DNA of 9,649 bases from Bordetella parapertussis. Lineage in GTDB: Bacteria; Pseudomonadota; Gammaproteobacteria; Burkholderiales; Burkholderiaceae. Shown piece by piece: positions 1 through 6,098 of the stretch (its first letter is position 1; each line of letters opens with the position of its first letter). The DNA is taken from assembly GCA_945901665.1 (NCBI GenBank), contig CAMDLJ010000074.1, positions 1-9,649 of the forward strand, read 5' to 3'. The notes beneath the pieces are model-generated. The model was not told the origin of the DNA, searched no databases, and saw only the letters and a program-made list of their open reading frames with translations. A program made the position numbers and the translations under genes.

Positions 1-425
1 AAGTGGTGCGCATGAAAATTTTGAAAAACGGCATGGTTGCGCAGCATCCAATGGTTGCGTTCAGAAATATGTGGCCCTAAAAGCACTGAAGCAAATTCAC
101 CATGGTTGCTATAGGAGGTGATGTAACCAACGTCATGAAAGAGGGCAACCACCACATCTTCATGCGACAAACCGTCTCTCAATGCCATGGTGGCAGACTG
201 CAGTGCGTGCCTGTACATGTTGACGCGGTAACCAAAAGAAGCGTCGTCGGCGCTGACTTTGAGCAAGCGAAGCAGGTGTTCTGTTTTGACCTGGGCGATG
301 TATTTTTGTCGCTGCAAATCGATTGATTTCCAATCGAGGGCAGTGAAATCCTCAATGCTTTGTTTTTCAACATAAAGCCAATCGGAATGACCCAGGGGTG
401 AATAGTCGTCTTGCAATGATTTCAT
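1..425 (-). CDS. HD-domain metalloprotein, partial (C-terminus beyond left edge)
   Basis: An open reading frame without stops runs from the ATG at 425-423 to the window edge, giving 141 residues. An in-frame TAG lies six codons upstream with no other start codon between, so this start is fixed although no good Shine-Dalgarno is visible. The HD-domain signature is clear: H73 in MYRHALQSA, the H97-D98 pair in ALFHDVGY, H108 in SNHGEFA and H131 in RNHAVFQNF. The order and spacing resemble the HD family that includes PhnZ-type mixed-valent diiron oxygenases (ligands H34, H58-D59, H80, H104 there, from memory). A large proteobacterial HD family of unknown function, about 200 aa, has very similar motifs and is the closest match I can recall. 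The Tyr/Glu gate of true PhnZ is not obvious, so hydrolase or oxygenase activity is undecided. The last metal ligand would lie outside the window. It is transcribed in the same direction as the Bug gene but has its own promoter. Confidence 0.85.
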   Translation of the reverse strand, partial: MKSLQDDYSPLGHSDWLYVEKQSIEDFTALDWKSIDLQRQKYIAQVKTEHLLRLLKVSADDASFGYRVNMYRHALQSATMALRDGLSHEDVVVALFHDVGYITSYSNHGEFASVLLGPHISERNHWMLRNHAVFQNFHAHH

Positions 426-442
426 GTTTGCAAAAAAAGCCT

Positions 443-478
443 AAAGCAGATGAAGCAGATAAAGCAGATAAAGCTGAG
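443..478. repeat. 9-bp tandem repeat, four imperfect copies
   Basis: Four consecutive 9-bp units read AAAGCAGAT, GAAGCAGAT, AAAGCAGAT and AAAGCTGAG. They lie between the predicted -10 element and the start codon of the HD-domain gene, so most of the array would be in its 5' leader. On the minus strand the array reads as repeated TCTGCTT units. Copy-number change by slippage could alter leader length, but that is inference. Confidence 0.8.
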
Positions 479-504
479 TATATTTGCAGTTGGCAATTTG
501 CCAA
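477..504 (-). promoter_or_regulatory. Predicted sigma70 promoter of the HD-domain gene
   Basis: On the minus strand TTGGCA (504-499; 5 of 6 to the -35 consensus) is followed after 16 bp by TATACT (482-477; 5 of 6 to the -10 consensus). The start of transcription would be near 470, giving a leader of about 45 nt before the ATG at 425. The -35 hexamer and half the spacer lie inside the 488-506 palindrome. Confidence 0.6.
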
Positions 505-506
505 CT
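488..506. promoter_or_regulatory. Perfect 19-bp palindrome, candidate operator
   Basis: AGTTGGCAATTTGCCAACT has 9-bp arms around a single central T. It covers the predicted -35 and part of the spacer of the HD-gene promoter, the classical place for a repressor site. No T-run follows on either strand, so a terminator is unlikely. The cognate regulator is not in the window. The symmetric TTGGCAA/TTGCCAA halves would suit a dimeric GntR-, TetR- or LacI-type regulator, but I cannot choose. From here to the Bug stop (507-674) I see no further gene or clear signal. Confidence 0.6.
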
Positions 507-674
507 CAATCGCGATTGCAATGGCACGATCAGTGCTGTTCATGGTGCTATCCATTCAATCAATGTCGTCTTGTGCAGTTAATGGGCAGCTTGGGTTGCT
601 TCGCCATATCGACAGGGTCAACGGATGATCATTGGGCACCATGCCTAGCGCACGCCATCATTGATTTAACAGAC

Positions 675-1673
675 TCAAGGCTTTAGGCCCAAGGAAGTCA
701 CAAACGCAGACATGGATTTCGTTTCGCGGACAATCAACTCTTTGGCCTCTGCAGCTGAAGTGCCCAAGGGTATGGCGCCCATGTCGTTGAATCTTTGTAT
801 CACGGCAGGTGATTTCACCATTTGTTTAATTTCCCGATTGAGCCTTTCCACCACATCAGCTGGTACACCCTTGGGTGCAGATACTGCCCACCAAATTGAA
901 GTCATGTATCCGGGCAGTCCGGCCTCAGCAGCGGTTGGAATGGAGGGCAAAGACAGTGCACGGCGGTCGTCCGAAATGGCCAAAATCCTGACGCCACCAG
1001 ATGCATGATGTCCTGCCAACCCACCCGTGGTCAAGGTTGCAAACATCACGTCAATCTGCCCACCCAAGAGTGCAACCATTGCAGGACCAGCCCCTTTGAA
1101 TGGCACATGGACGATATCGGTGCCCGTGATATTTTTGAATATTTCTCCGGCCAAATGGTTTCCAGTTCCAGACCCTCCCGAACCAAAATTAAGTTTTCCT
1201 GGCGAGGCTTTTGCCAACTGTATGAATTCAGCCAGCGTCTTGACGTTCAATCGATTCGATACGGTCACAGCAAAAGGTGTCTTGAAAATCAAGCCAATGT
1301 GTTCAAAGCCTTCCACGGGATCGAATGGAAGATTGGTGTACAGAGCAGGAAATGAAGTTTGCACACTGTTGCTGATCAACAAACGATGACCATCTGGGGC
1401 AGACCTTGCAACATTTGTGTATGCGATGGTTGCACCACCACCAGCAATGTTCTCCACCATGACCGTTTGCTTGGTGCTATCACGCAACTGTTGAGCAAAT
1501 AAACGGGCTGTGAAATCGTCTCCTCCCCCAGGCGGGGAGACGGCCACCACCGTGATCGGTTTGGTCGGATAGCCATCGGCCATCGCCATGCCAGGCAAGC
1601 CCAAGCCAATACCCCACGCAGCGATATTGACAACAAAACCGATGACCCTCAAAGCTTGGTTGAATGGGCGCAC
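675..1673 (-). CDS. Bug/TctC-family tripartite tricarboxylate transporter substrate-binding protein
   Basis: Periplasmic binding protein of the Bug (TctC) family, which captures carboxylates, aromatic acids or amides; in many Burkholderiales it acts without an adjacent TctAB permease. I chose the GTG at 1673-1671 because AGGAG (1684-1680) lies 6 nt before it. A TTG 16 codons upstream extends the frame but has no such site. This gives 332 residues, normal for the family. Residues 1-32 form a signal peptide: basic start, hydrophobic core VIGFVVNIAAWGIGLGL, cleavage likely after MAMA before DGYPTKPI. The Bug motif PTKPITVVAVSPPGGGDD follows (about 37-53), then VENIAGGGA and the APDGHRLL loop, then GQIDVMFAT in the second lobe. 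It is divergent from the FAD gene across 199 bp, which suggests shared control and a linked substrate. The ligand cannot be read from the sequence. Confidence 0.93.
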   Translation of the reverse strand: MRPFNQALRVIGFVVNIAAWGIGLGLPGMAMADGYPTKPITVVAVSPPGGGDDFTARLFAQQLRDSTKQTVMVENIAGGGATIAYTNVARSAPDGHRLLISNSVQTSFPALYTNLPFDPVEGFEHIGLIFKTPFAVTVSNRLNVKTLAEFIQLAKASPGKLNFGSGGSGTGNHLAGEIFKNITGTDIVHVPFKGAGPAMVALLGGQIDVMFATLTTGGLAGHHASGGVRILAISDDRRALSLPSIPTAAEAGLPGYMTSIWWAVSAPKGVPADVVERLNREIKQMVKSPAVIQRFNDMGAIPLGTSAAEAKELIVRETKSMSAFVTSLGLKP

Positions 1674-1756
1674 ATTGCTCTCCTGGTTGATTAATTGTTT
1701 CCTGTGTGAATACTGCACCAAGGATCAAGACTCCAAATGCGGGTATTCCCTATTTG

Positions 1757-1768
1757 CATTGAGCAATG
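1757..1768. promoter_or_regulatory. Short inverted repeat in the Bug/FAD divergent region
   Basis: CATTG-AG-CAATG is a 12-bp inverted repeat near the middle of the 199-bp gap between the divergent Bug and FAD genes. It could be a half of a regulator site but is short enough to occur by chance. I found no convincing -35/-10 pair for either gene in this gap. Confidence 0.3.
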
Positions 1769-1822
1769 TGATCAAGATGCATCCGTTATGCTGGTTCAAC
1801 TGAAAGTGTTGGGTCTGGACAC

Positions 1823-1839
1823 ATCAGCGGTGCGCTGAT
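1823..1839. promoter_or_regulatory. 17-bp inverted repeat upstream of the FAD gene
   Basis: ATCAGCG-GTG-CGCTGAT has perfect 7-bp arms and a 3-bp centre, ending 33 bp before the FAD-gene ATG. It could be an operator downstream of the plus-strand promoter, or a small hairpin in the leader RNA. No T-run follows, so it is not an obvious terminator. Confidence 0.45.
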
Positions 1840-1872
1840 TTGGCGAACAACATTGGATGAAAGGGCTGTGCG

Positions 1873-3348
1873 ATGAAAGAGGAAACGTTTGATGTTGTGG
1901 TCATTGGCGGTGGCGGCTCAGGCTTGGCTGCGGCCAGTGAGGCCGCTCGCCATGGTGCCCAGGTGCTGCTGATCGAAAAAAATGCCCAACTGGGCGGCAG
2001 TACCGCATGGTCCGTAGGTTCGGTTTCGGCCACGCAAACGCGACATCAAAAAAAAGCCGGCATCCATAACGATTGCCCTGATTGGCACTTTGAAGACCTG
2101 GGCAAGTTTGCCGGCCCTTTGGAGGCGCGCGACAACCTTGGCTTGCGGCGCATCTTGGTGGATGAATCGCCCGCCATGTTCGAATGGCTGATGGACAGTG
2201 GTTTGGTTTTTTTGGGCCCAGCCAGCGAACCGCCGCACCGACTGCCTCGGATGCACAACGTTGTACCGGGGTCCAAAGCCTATCCCTATCACCTGGGGCG
2301 CCTGTGTCGAGGATTGGGTGTGGGTTTTAGGTTTTCAACGCGAGCCACCGCCCTGCGTCATGCCAATGGTCGCGTGCAAGGTGTGGAGGCCATCGATGCG
2401 AATGGCGAACACATTTTCTTCCGCGCCCGCAAGGCTGTGGTGTTGACCAGCGGGGATTACAGTGGTGGTCGTGAATTGAAATCGCAATTGGCCAGTCCCG
2501 CGGCAGCAGCCTGTGACGCGGTCAATGTCACCAATACGGGAGATGGCCATGCCATGGCCATGGCCATTGGGGCGCAAGTGGTCAACGGGGACTTGGTTCA
2601 TGGGCCCATCATGCGTTTTATCCCACCGGCGAACCCGAATTGGATTGCCAAATTACCGCCACAAACTTGGCTGGGTCATGCGGCGGTATGGGCCATGACT
2701 TATTTGCCCAATTTTCTGGTGCGCCCAATTTTGATGAGCTTCATCACCACGGCACTGGGGCCAGACCCAGGCTTGTTCAAAGCTGGCGGGGTGCTCATCA
2801 ATCGCCATGGAAAGCGGTTTGTTGACGAAATGAACAAGCCAGCGCTGGCACTGGTTGAGCAAGACCAAGGCATTGGATACATCGTTTTGGATGGCAACAT
2901 GGCAAGTCGCTTCACGGCTTGGCCGCATTTCGTGTCAACAGCACCCAACGTCGCCCATGCTTACTTGCCGGACTACCGTCGCAATCGCCGTGATGTCTAC
3001 CATCAAGCGCAAACCATAGAAGATTTGGCACTCCAACTTCAAATGGACCCCAATATTTTGCGCCAAAGCTTGCAAGAGAACGGCCGAGATACCCAAGCAT
3101 TGACCCAAGCGCCTTTTGTCGCCTTGGGGCCGGTCAAAAGCTACATGGTCTTGACCGATGGCGGCCTCCAAGTGAGTGAGCGTCACGAGGTCATTGGAAA
3201 CGATGGCCAACCCATTGCTGGATTATTTGCCGCTGGGTCGGTGGGCCAAGGCGGTCTATTGCTGTACGGACATGGCCATCATTTGGGATGGGCATTTGTA
3301 TCTGGCCGAAGGGCAGGGCGCTTTGCTGCATCGCATGCCGTCGACTGA
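1873..3348 (+). CDS. FAD-binding dehydrogenase (fumarate reductase / 3-ketosteroid dehydrogenase superfamily)
   Basis: A 491-aa flavoprotein of the FAD_binding_2 family, whose members transfer hydride to or from C-C bonds next to a carbonyl or carboxylate (fumarate reductase, KstD, tricarballylate dehydrogenase). AAGGG at 1861-1865 supports the ATG at 1873. Residues 7-36 are the Rossmann dinucleotide fold: DVVVIGGGGSG, then E35-K36 where the ribose is bound, then GGST at 41-44. TGDGHAMAMAIGA (222-234) and GGVLIN..GKRFVDE (305-319) are family motifs around the capping domain. GLFAAGSVGQGG (450-461) and GHGHHLGWA (466-474) close the FAD site at the C-terminus. Residues about 269-297 are unusually hydrophobic and may contact the membrane. 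There is no signal peptide, so it should be cytoplasmic. The EthD gene starts 8 bp after the stop, so the two are probably one operon. The exact substrate is unknown; a steroid, cyclic ketone or unsaturated acid is possible. Confidence 0.92.
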   Translation: MKEETFDVVVIGGGGSGLAAASEAARHGAQVLLIEKNAQLGGSTAWSVGSVSATQTRHQKKAGIHNDCPDWHFEDLGKFAGPLEARDNLGLRRILVDESPAMFEWLMDSGLVFLGPASEPPHRLPRMHNVVPGSKAYPYHLGRLCRGLGVGFRFSTRATALRHANGRVQGVEAIDANGEHIFFRARKAVVLTSGDYSGGRELKSQLASPAAAACDAVNVTNTGDGHAMAMAIGAQVVNGDLVHGPIMRFIPPANPNWIAKLPPQTWLGHAAVWAMTYLPNFLVRPILMSFITTALGPDPGLFKAGGVLINRHGKRFVDEMNKPALALVEQDQGIGYIVLDGNMASRFTAWPHFVSTAPNVAHAYLPDYRRNRRDVYHQAQTIEDLALQLQMDPNILRQSLQENGRDTQALTQAPFVALGPVKSYMVLTDGGLQVSERHEVIGNDGQPIAGLFAAGSVGQGGLLLYGHGHHLGWAFVSGRRAGRFAASHAVD

Positions 3349-3356
3349 TCCCTAGC

Positions 3357-4070
3357 ATGTCTGGGCAAGTTCGTCCAAAGCGAATTTATTTTGCCTTGCG
3401 CCATCCACAATGGTTCGGCGACGCATTCAAAGCAAGGTGGCGGCAACATGGCCAATTGGCCATGAGATTCATGTCTGAGCAATCTTGGGCCCATGTCGAC
3501 AGATATGTTCATGGAGACCGGATTGCTTTGGACGGATTTCCAAGCACAGGTCGCGCTTACGATGGCATGGGCATTGTTTTTTTCAATAGCCTTTGGTCGA
3601 GACAACAACACCTGGCCAATGCACAGGCGCGCGAAGTTTTGCTGGCCGATGAAGACGAAACATTTGAGGATCGTGTCAGTCAGCACGGGATGGTGTGCCA
3701 AGAAAATATCGTTTTGAGGTTGCAAAATTCCAGTGTCAAATGGGTTCAAATTTACAAAGCCAACCCAGGTTGTTCTTTGGAAGTGATGGACCAACATCTG
3801 GGCGTTCACCGCGAGTTGCTGCTGTCTCAACCAAACTTGGGTATTCAAAGTTGGATTGAAAACCGACCCCTTCCCCCTGAGTCAATGGCCGGATGGGGAT
3901 TGAGCGCCGATGTGATCGTAGAAATTGGATTTCAATCCGTTGATGCGGTTCAAGACTTGGTGAACAGAAACGCCATAAAACACATTGAGCCCATTCAAAA
4001 CCCGCTGATCTCATGCACGCTCAATATGTTGGTCAAAGACATCGATCTCAAAGGCGCTGCACACGCGTAG
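3357..4070 (+). CDS. Tandem EthD-domain protein
   Basis: A 237-aa protein starting at the ATG at 3357, 8 bp after the FAD-gene stop; an in-frame ATG at 3288 would overlap the FAD gene by 61 bp and is less likely. It appears to hold two EthD-type ferredoxin-like modules. The first (about 6-120) begins RPKRIYFALRHPQWFGDAF and has W28 and H31 in the ARWRQHGQLA helix. The second (about 127-232) begins SVKWVQIYKANPG and has the matching H147/H151 helix, DQHLGVHRELLL. EthD proteins are small alpha+beta barrel proteins found in degradation operons; some assist P450 systems, some are muconolactone-isomerase-like or cyclase-like enzymes, and many lack known activity. There is no signal peptide. Being between a flavin dehydrogenase and a ring-cleavage dioxygenase suggests it acts on an intermediate of the same pathway. 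Family assignment is by motif memory, not by search. Confidence 0.75.
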   Translation: MSGQVRPKRIYFALRHPQWFGDAFKARWRQHGQLAMRFMSEQSWAHVDRYVHGDRIALDGFPSTGRAYDGMGIVFFNSLWSRQQHLANAQAREVLLADEDETFEDRVSQHGMVCQENIVLRLQNSSVKWVQIYKANPGCSLEVMDQHLGVHRELLLSQPNLGIQSWIENRPLPPESMAGWGLSADVIVEIGFQSVDAVQDLVNRNAIKHIEPIQNPLISCTLNMLVKDIDLKGAAHA

Positions 4071-4192
4071 TTCGGTATTGAAACTTGCTTGAATGCAAAG
4101 AAATTGACTTGGATCAAGGGCAGCGTGTTGGCTTGCGCTCAAAATTTTGCTGAGCTTATCGATCCATATCAACCAACTCAAAGGGGGCTAGC

Positions 4193-5143
4193 ATGATTCA
4201 ATCTTTGCATTCTCTGACGCTATCTGTGCCGGATTTGGAGGTCGGGAAAGCCTTTTACACCTGCATGGGTCTGACCTGTCGGCGTGAGGATCAGGCTTAT
4301 GTCTTTCAATGTGATGGGCGCGACCAGGATCAATTGCGTTTGATCAAAGGCCCAAAAAAAGAAATAGCGTGGATGACCTGGACCACCCATCAAAAGGGAT
4401 ATGCACAAATTTTAAAAACGCTCACGGATAAAAAGATTGATTTTCAACACGCCCATGCTGGCGCAAGCGAAGACGATGCAACTGCGGAAAGCCTTTGGTT
4501 GCGTGACCCAGATGGCATGCTGCTGAATATTGTTGTGTCTGGAAGTGCGAGCCAAAGCCGCGAGCCGGTCAAGTTGAATCACCCCGGAGCGATGTTTCAC
4601 CGCATTGCTGAGCGCGGGGCGCCAGACCGCCATGTGGATGCGCGTCCCAGAAACCTGGGACATGTGCTCAAGTTTTCAACGGATGTGAATCGATTGGTGG
4701 CGTTTTACACAACGGTTTTGGGAATGAAGCTCTCGGACAGGATCGGTGACAAAGAGGTTGCATTTTTGCGGTGTGCGGGTGACAGCGATCACCACACCTT
4801 GGCTTTGGCTCTGAGCCAATTGCCTGGCTTGCACCATTGCTCTTGGGAGATGGGCAACTTGGATCAAATTCAATTGTGTGCCCAACGCTTGATAGATGCG
4901 GGCTACCAAGACAGCTGGGGTGTGGGGCGCCACATTTACGGCTCCAATTACTTTCACTATGTGCGAGACCCGTGGGGCAGCTTGTGTGAGTTTTATTGGG
5001 ACATTGACTTTATTGCCGAAGATTCGGCTTGGGACATGCAAGTCGCCAGCGCCAGTGGCTCGACATTGCACGAAAACCTGTACCAATGGGCCTCAAGCCC
5101 ACCGCCGGATGATTTTTTAAAAAATTACGAGGCTGCTCATTGA
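4193..5143 (+). CDS. Two-domain extradiol (type I, VOC fold) ring-cleavage dioxygenase
   Basis: A 316-aa protein with two vicinal-oxygen-chelate domains, the usual length of catechol 2,3-dioxygenase and 2,3-dihydroxybiphenyl 1,2-dioxygenase (BphC-like) enzymes, which open catechols next to the diol with Fe(II). AAGGGGG (4181-4187) supports the ATG. The N-terminal domain (about 4-118) is the non-catalytic copy, with RDPDGMLLNIV where a metal glutamate would be Asn. The C-terminal domain (about 155-275) holds the probable metal triad: H157 in LGHVLKFSTD, H214 or H215 in LHHCSWEM, and E266 in WGSLCEF. H247 and Y256 match the conserved second-sphere His and Tyr. The extradiol signature from G245 to E266 is present except that H255 replaces the usual hydrophobic residue. 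It lies 122 bp after the EthD gene in the same direction, probably the same unit. The diol substrate is unknown. Confidence 0.9.
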   Translation: MIQSLHSLTLSVPDLEVGKAFYTCMGLTCRREDQAYVFQCDGRDQDQLRLIKGPKKEIAWMTWTTHQKGYAQILKTLTDKKIDFQHAHAGASEDDATAESLWLRDPDGMLLNIVVSGSASQSREPVKLNHPGAMFHRIAERGAPDRHVDARPRNLGHVLKFSTDVNRLVAFYTTVLGMKLSDRIGDKEVAFLRCAGDSDHHTLALALSQLPGLHHCSWEMGNLDQIQLCAQRLIDAGYQDSWGVGRHIYGSNYFHYVRDPWGSLCEFYWDIDFIAEDSAWDMQVASASGSTLHENLYQWASSPPPDDFLKNYEAAH

Positions 5144-5317
5144 TACAGAGTCCCAATGGCCCATTCGGGGCCTGTCAGGGTTCACCGCATCGGGCGGGGA
5201 AGATGGGGTTGAATTCAACTCAGTTGTCGGCGCAGCTATCAGGTTTGGGAAGTTGGTGCCGATCTTGGTGGGGTCAAGAGGTTTTTATGGACCTCTCCCT
5301 TCTCTGAAAGCAAGGCC
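5144..5317. other. Intergenic region with small hairpins, no clear gene
   Basis: After the dioxygenase stop there is a GC-rich hairpin, GGCCC-ATTCG-GGGCC (5158-5172), without a T-run, so it is at best a weak terminator. GTTGAATTCAAC (5208-5219) is a 12-bp perfect palindrome. AGAGGT-8 nt-ACCTCT (5277-5296) is a 6-bp-stem hairpin just before the small membrane ORF. I see no longer gene here on either strand. Confidence 0.4.
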
Positions 5318-5443
5318 ATGGGCTATTTGATCTCTTTTCTTTTGGGTATCTTTGTCGCAACCGTAGGCGTCAGCGGCGCGGCCTCTGTGTTGGACAAGGC
5401 CGTGAAACACACGCAGGAATACATGAAAGAGTCAGTTAAATGA
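5318..5443 (+). CDS. Small predicted membrane protein, 41 aa
   Basis: An ATG-TGA frame of 42 codons. Residues 3-22 (YLISFLLGIFVATVGVSGAA) form a clear transmembrane segment with small-residue faces. It is followed by a polar, lysine-rich amphipathic tail, VLDKAVKHTQEYMKESVK, which should face the cytoplasm or lie on the membrane. The composition is very unlike random translation. The Shine-Dalgarno is weak (AAGG only 2 nt before the ATG, or GAAAG 7 nt before). Its stop is 8 bp from the stop of the convergent CvpA gene; TGAAGC-GT-GCTTCA at 5441-5454 spans both ends and might act as a small two-way terminator. I do not recognise a function. It could instead be a chance frame. Confidence 0.5.
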   Translation: MGYLISFLLGIFVATVGVSGAASVLDKAVKHTQEYMKESVK

Positions 5444-5451
5444 AGCGTGCT

Positions 5452-5928
5452 TCAGTTTGATTGCACACTGGACTTCATGCTTTGAAGGATGAATTGGGTC
5501 ACCTCAGCCTGGACCGTGTTTTTCCACCAGAATGCGTTACGCCACTCTGACAGATTGATGATCGAAGAGGCGGCTAGCAGCAAAAAAATGCCGGAAAACA
5601 TGCCCAAAATGCCGCCCAGCGTTCGGTGGGCTGGTTGGGGGCCGCTGCGGGTGAAGAGCTTTTTGTGCAAAACCACAGCTTGATGACCCAAAATCAATGT
5701 GCCGATCAATGCGATCAAAGCGCCCAAATTGTCTCTGATGGATTCTCCTGGCCCGCTCAAGGGTAACCACTGGGCAATGGTAGGGCCCAATTTAACAAAA
5801 GCCACAAATGCCGCCAAAAACCCCAGCATGGACAAGGCTTGTGGCAGCCATCCACGGTAAGCTCCAATGATCACTGATATGATGATGGAAAGGTAAATCC
5901 AATCCAAATAGCTTAAGCCAATGATCAT
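5452..5928 (-). CDS. CvpA-family integral membrane protein
   Basis: A 158-aa protein with four predicted transmembrane helices at about 5-24, 30-48, 66-86 and 104-122. The opening YLDWIYLSIIISVIIGAYRGWLPQALSMLGFLAAF matches the CvpA pattern: an LDW-type first helix with serine and an RG turn (R25-G26), then a second helix. CvpA was named for its need in colicin V production and in other bacteria affects envelope stress and bile or acid tolerance; its biochemical role is unresolved. In many proteobacteria cvpA lies just before purF, and it does not here, so this is probably a second copy or a diverged homologue. It follows the TAXI gene on the same strand after 170 bp of AT-rich DNA, and may have its own promoter there. 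Only weak ribosome-binding sequence is seen before the ATG. Confidence 0.78.
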   Translation of the reverse strand: MIIGLSYLDWIYLSIIISVIIGAYRGWLPQALSMLGFLAAFVAFVKLGPTIAQWLPLSGPGESIRDNLGALIALIGTLILGHQAVVLHKKLFTRSGPQPAHRTLGGILGMFSGIFLLLAASSIINLSEWRNAFWWKNTVQAEVTQFILQSMKSSVQSN

Positions 5929-6098
5929 TGATAGATTGAAACGTGTATTTTGGTATATTTTAAGCTAATTTAGGGTTTTTTGAGGATTTGTGAGTTTTAA
6001 ACTCAAAAAATCGACGATAGAAATTCGATCAAAATTTTTATTTATTTAAATGACTTAATTGTGTGGATAAATAAATTAATTGAAAAATAAATAAAAAT
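5929..6098. other. AT-rich intergenic region with a 15-bp palindrome
   Basis: This gap between the TAXI stop and the CvpA start is strikingly A/T-rich. It contains TGAGTTT-T-AAACTCA (5991-6005), with AAAAAA continuing on the right. Read on the minus strand the palindrome comes after the T-run, so it is not a standard terminator for the TAXI gene; read on the plus strand A follows, also not standard. AAAATATACC on the minus strand near 5960 could be a -10 for the CvpA gene, but no good -35 pairs with it. Confidence 0.4.

Noticed and set aside
102..326. Plus-strand 74-aa frame
   Set aside because: It is the antisense shadow of the HD-domain gene, whose minus frame has clear HD motifs. The plus frame has no recognisable features.
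488..506. Palindrome as a terminator for the Bug gene
   Set aside because: No T-run follows on the minus strand, and it lies about 170 bp past the Bug stop on top of a promoter.
367..555. Minus-strand 62-aa frame over the palindrome and repeat
   Set aside because: Its composition comes from the tandem repeat and it overlaps the HD-gene start in another frame. The promoter explanation fits better.
398..628. Plus-strand 76-aa frame with a KADEADKADKA stretch
   Set aside because: The apparent low-complexity protein is the 9-bp repeat translated. The rest shows no domain, and it partly opposes the HD-gene start.
3279..3848. Minus-strand 189-aa frame
   Set aside because: It is antisense to the FAD gene end and the EthD gene, both of which have family motifs. 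It shows no motif of its own.
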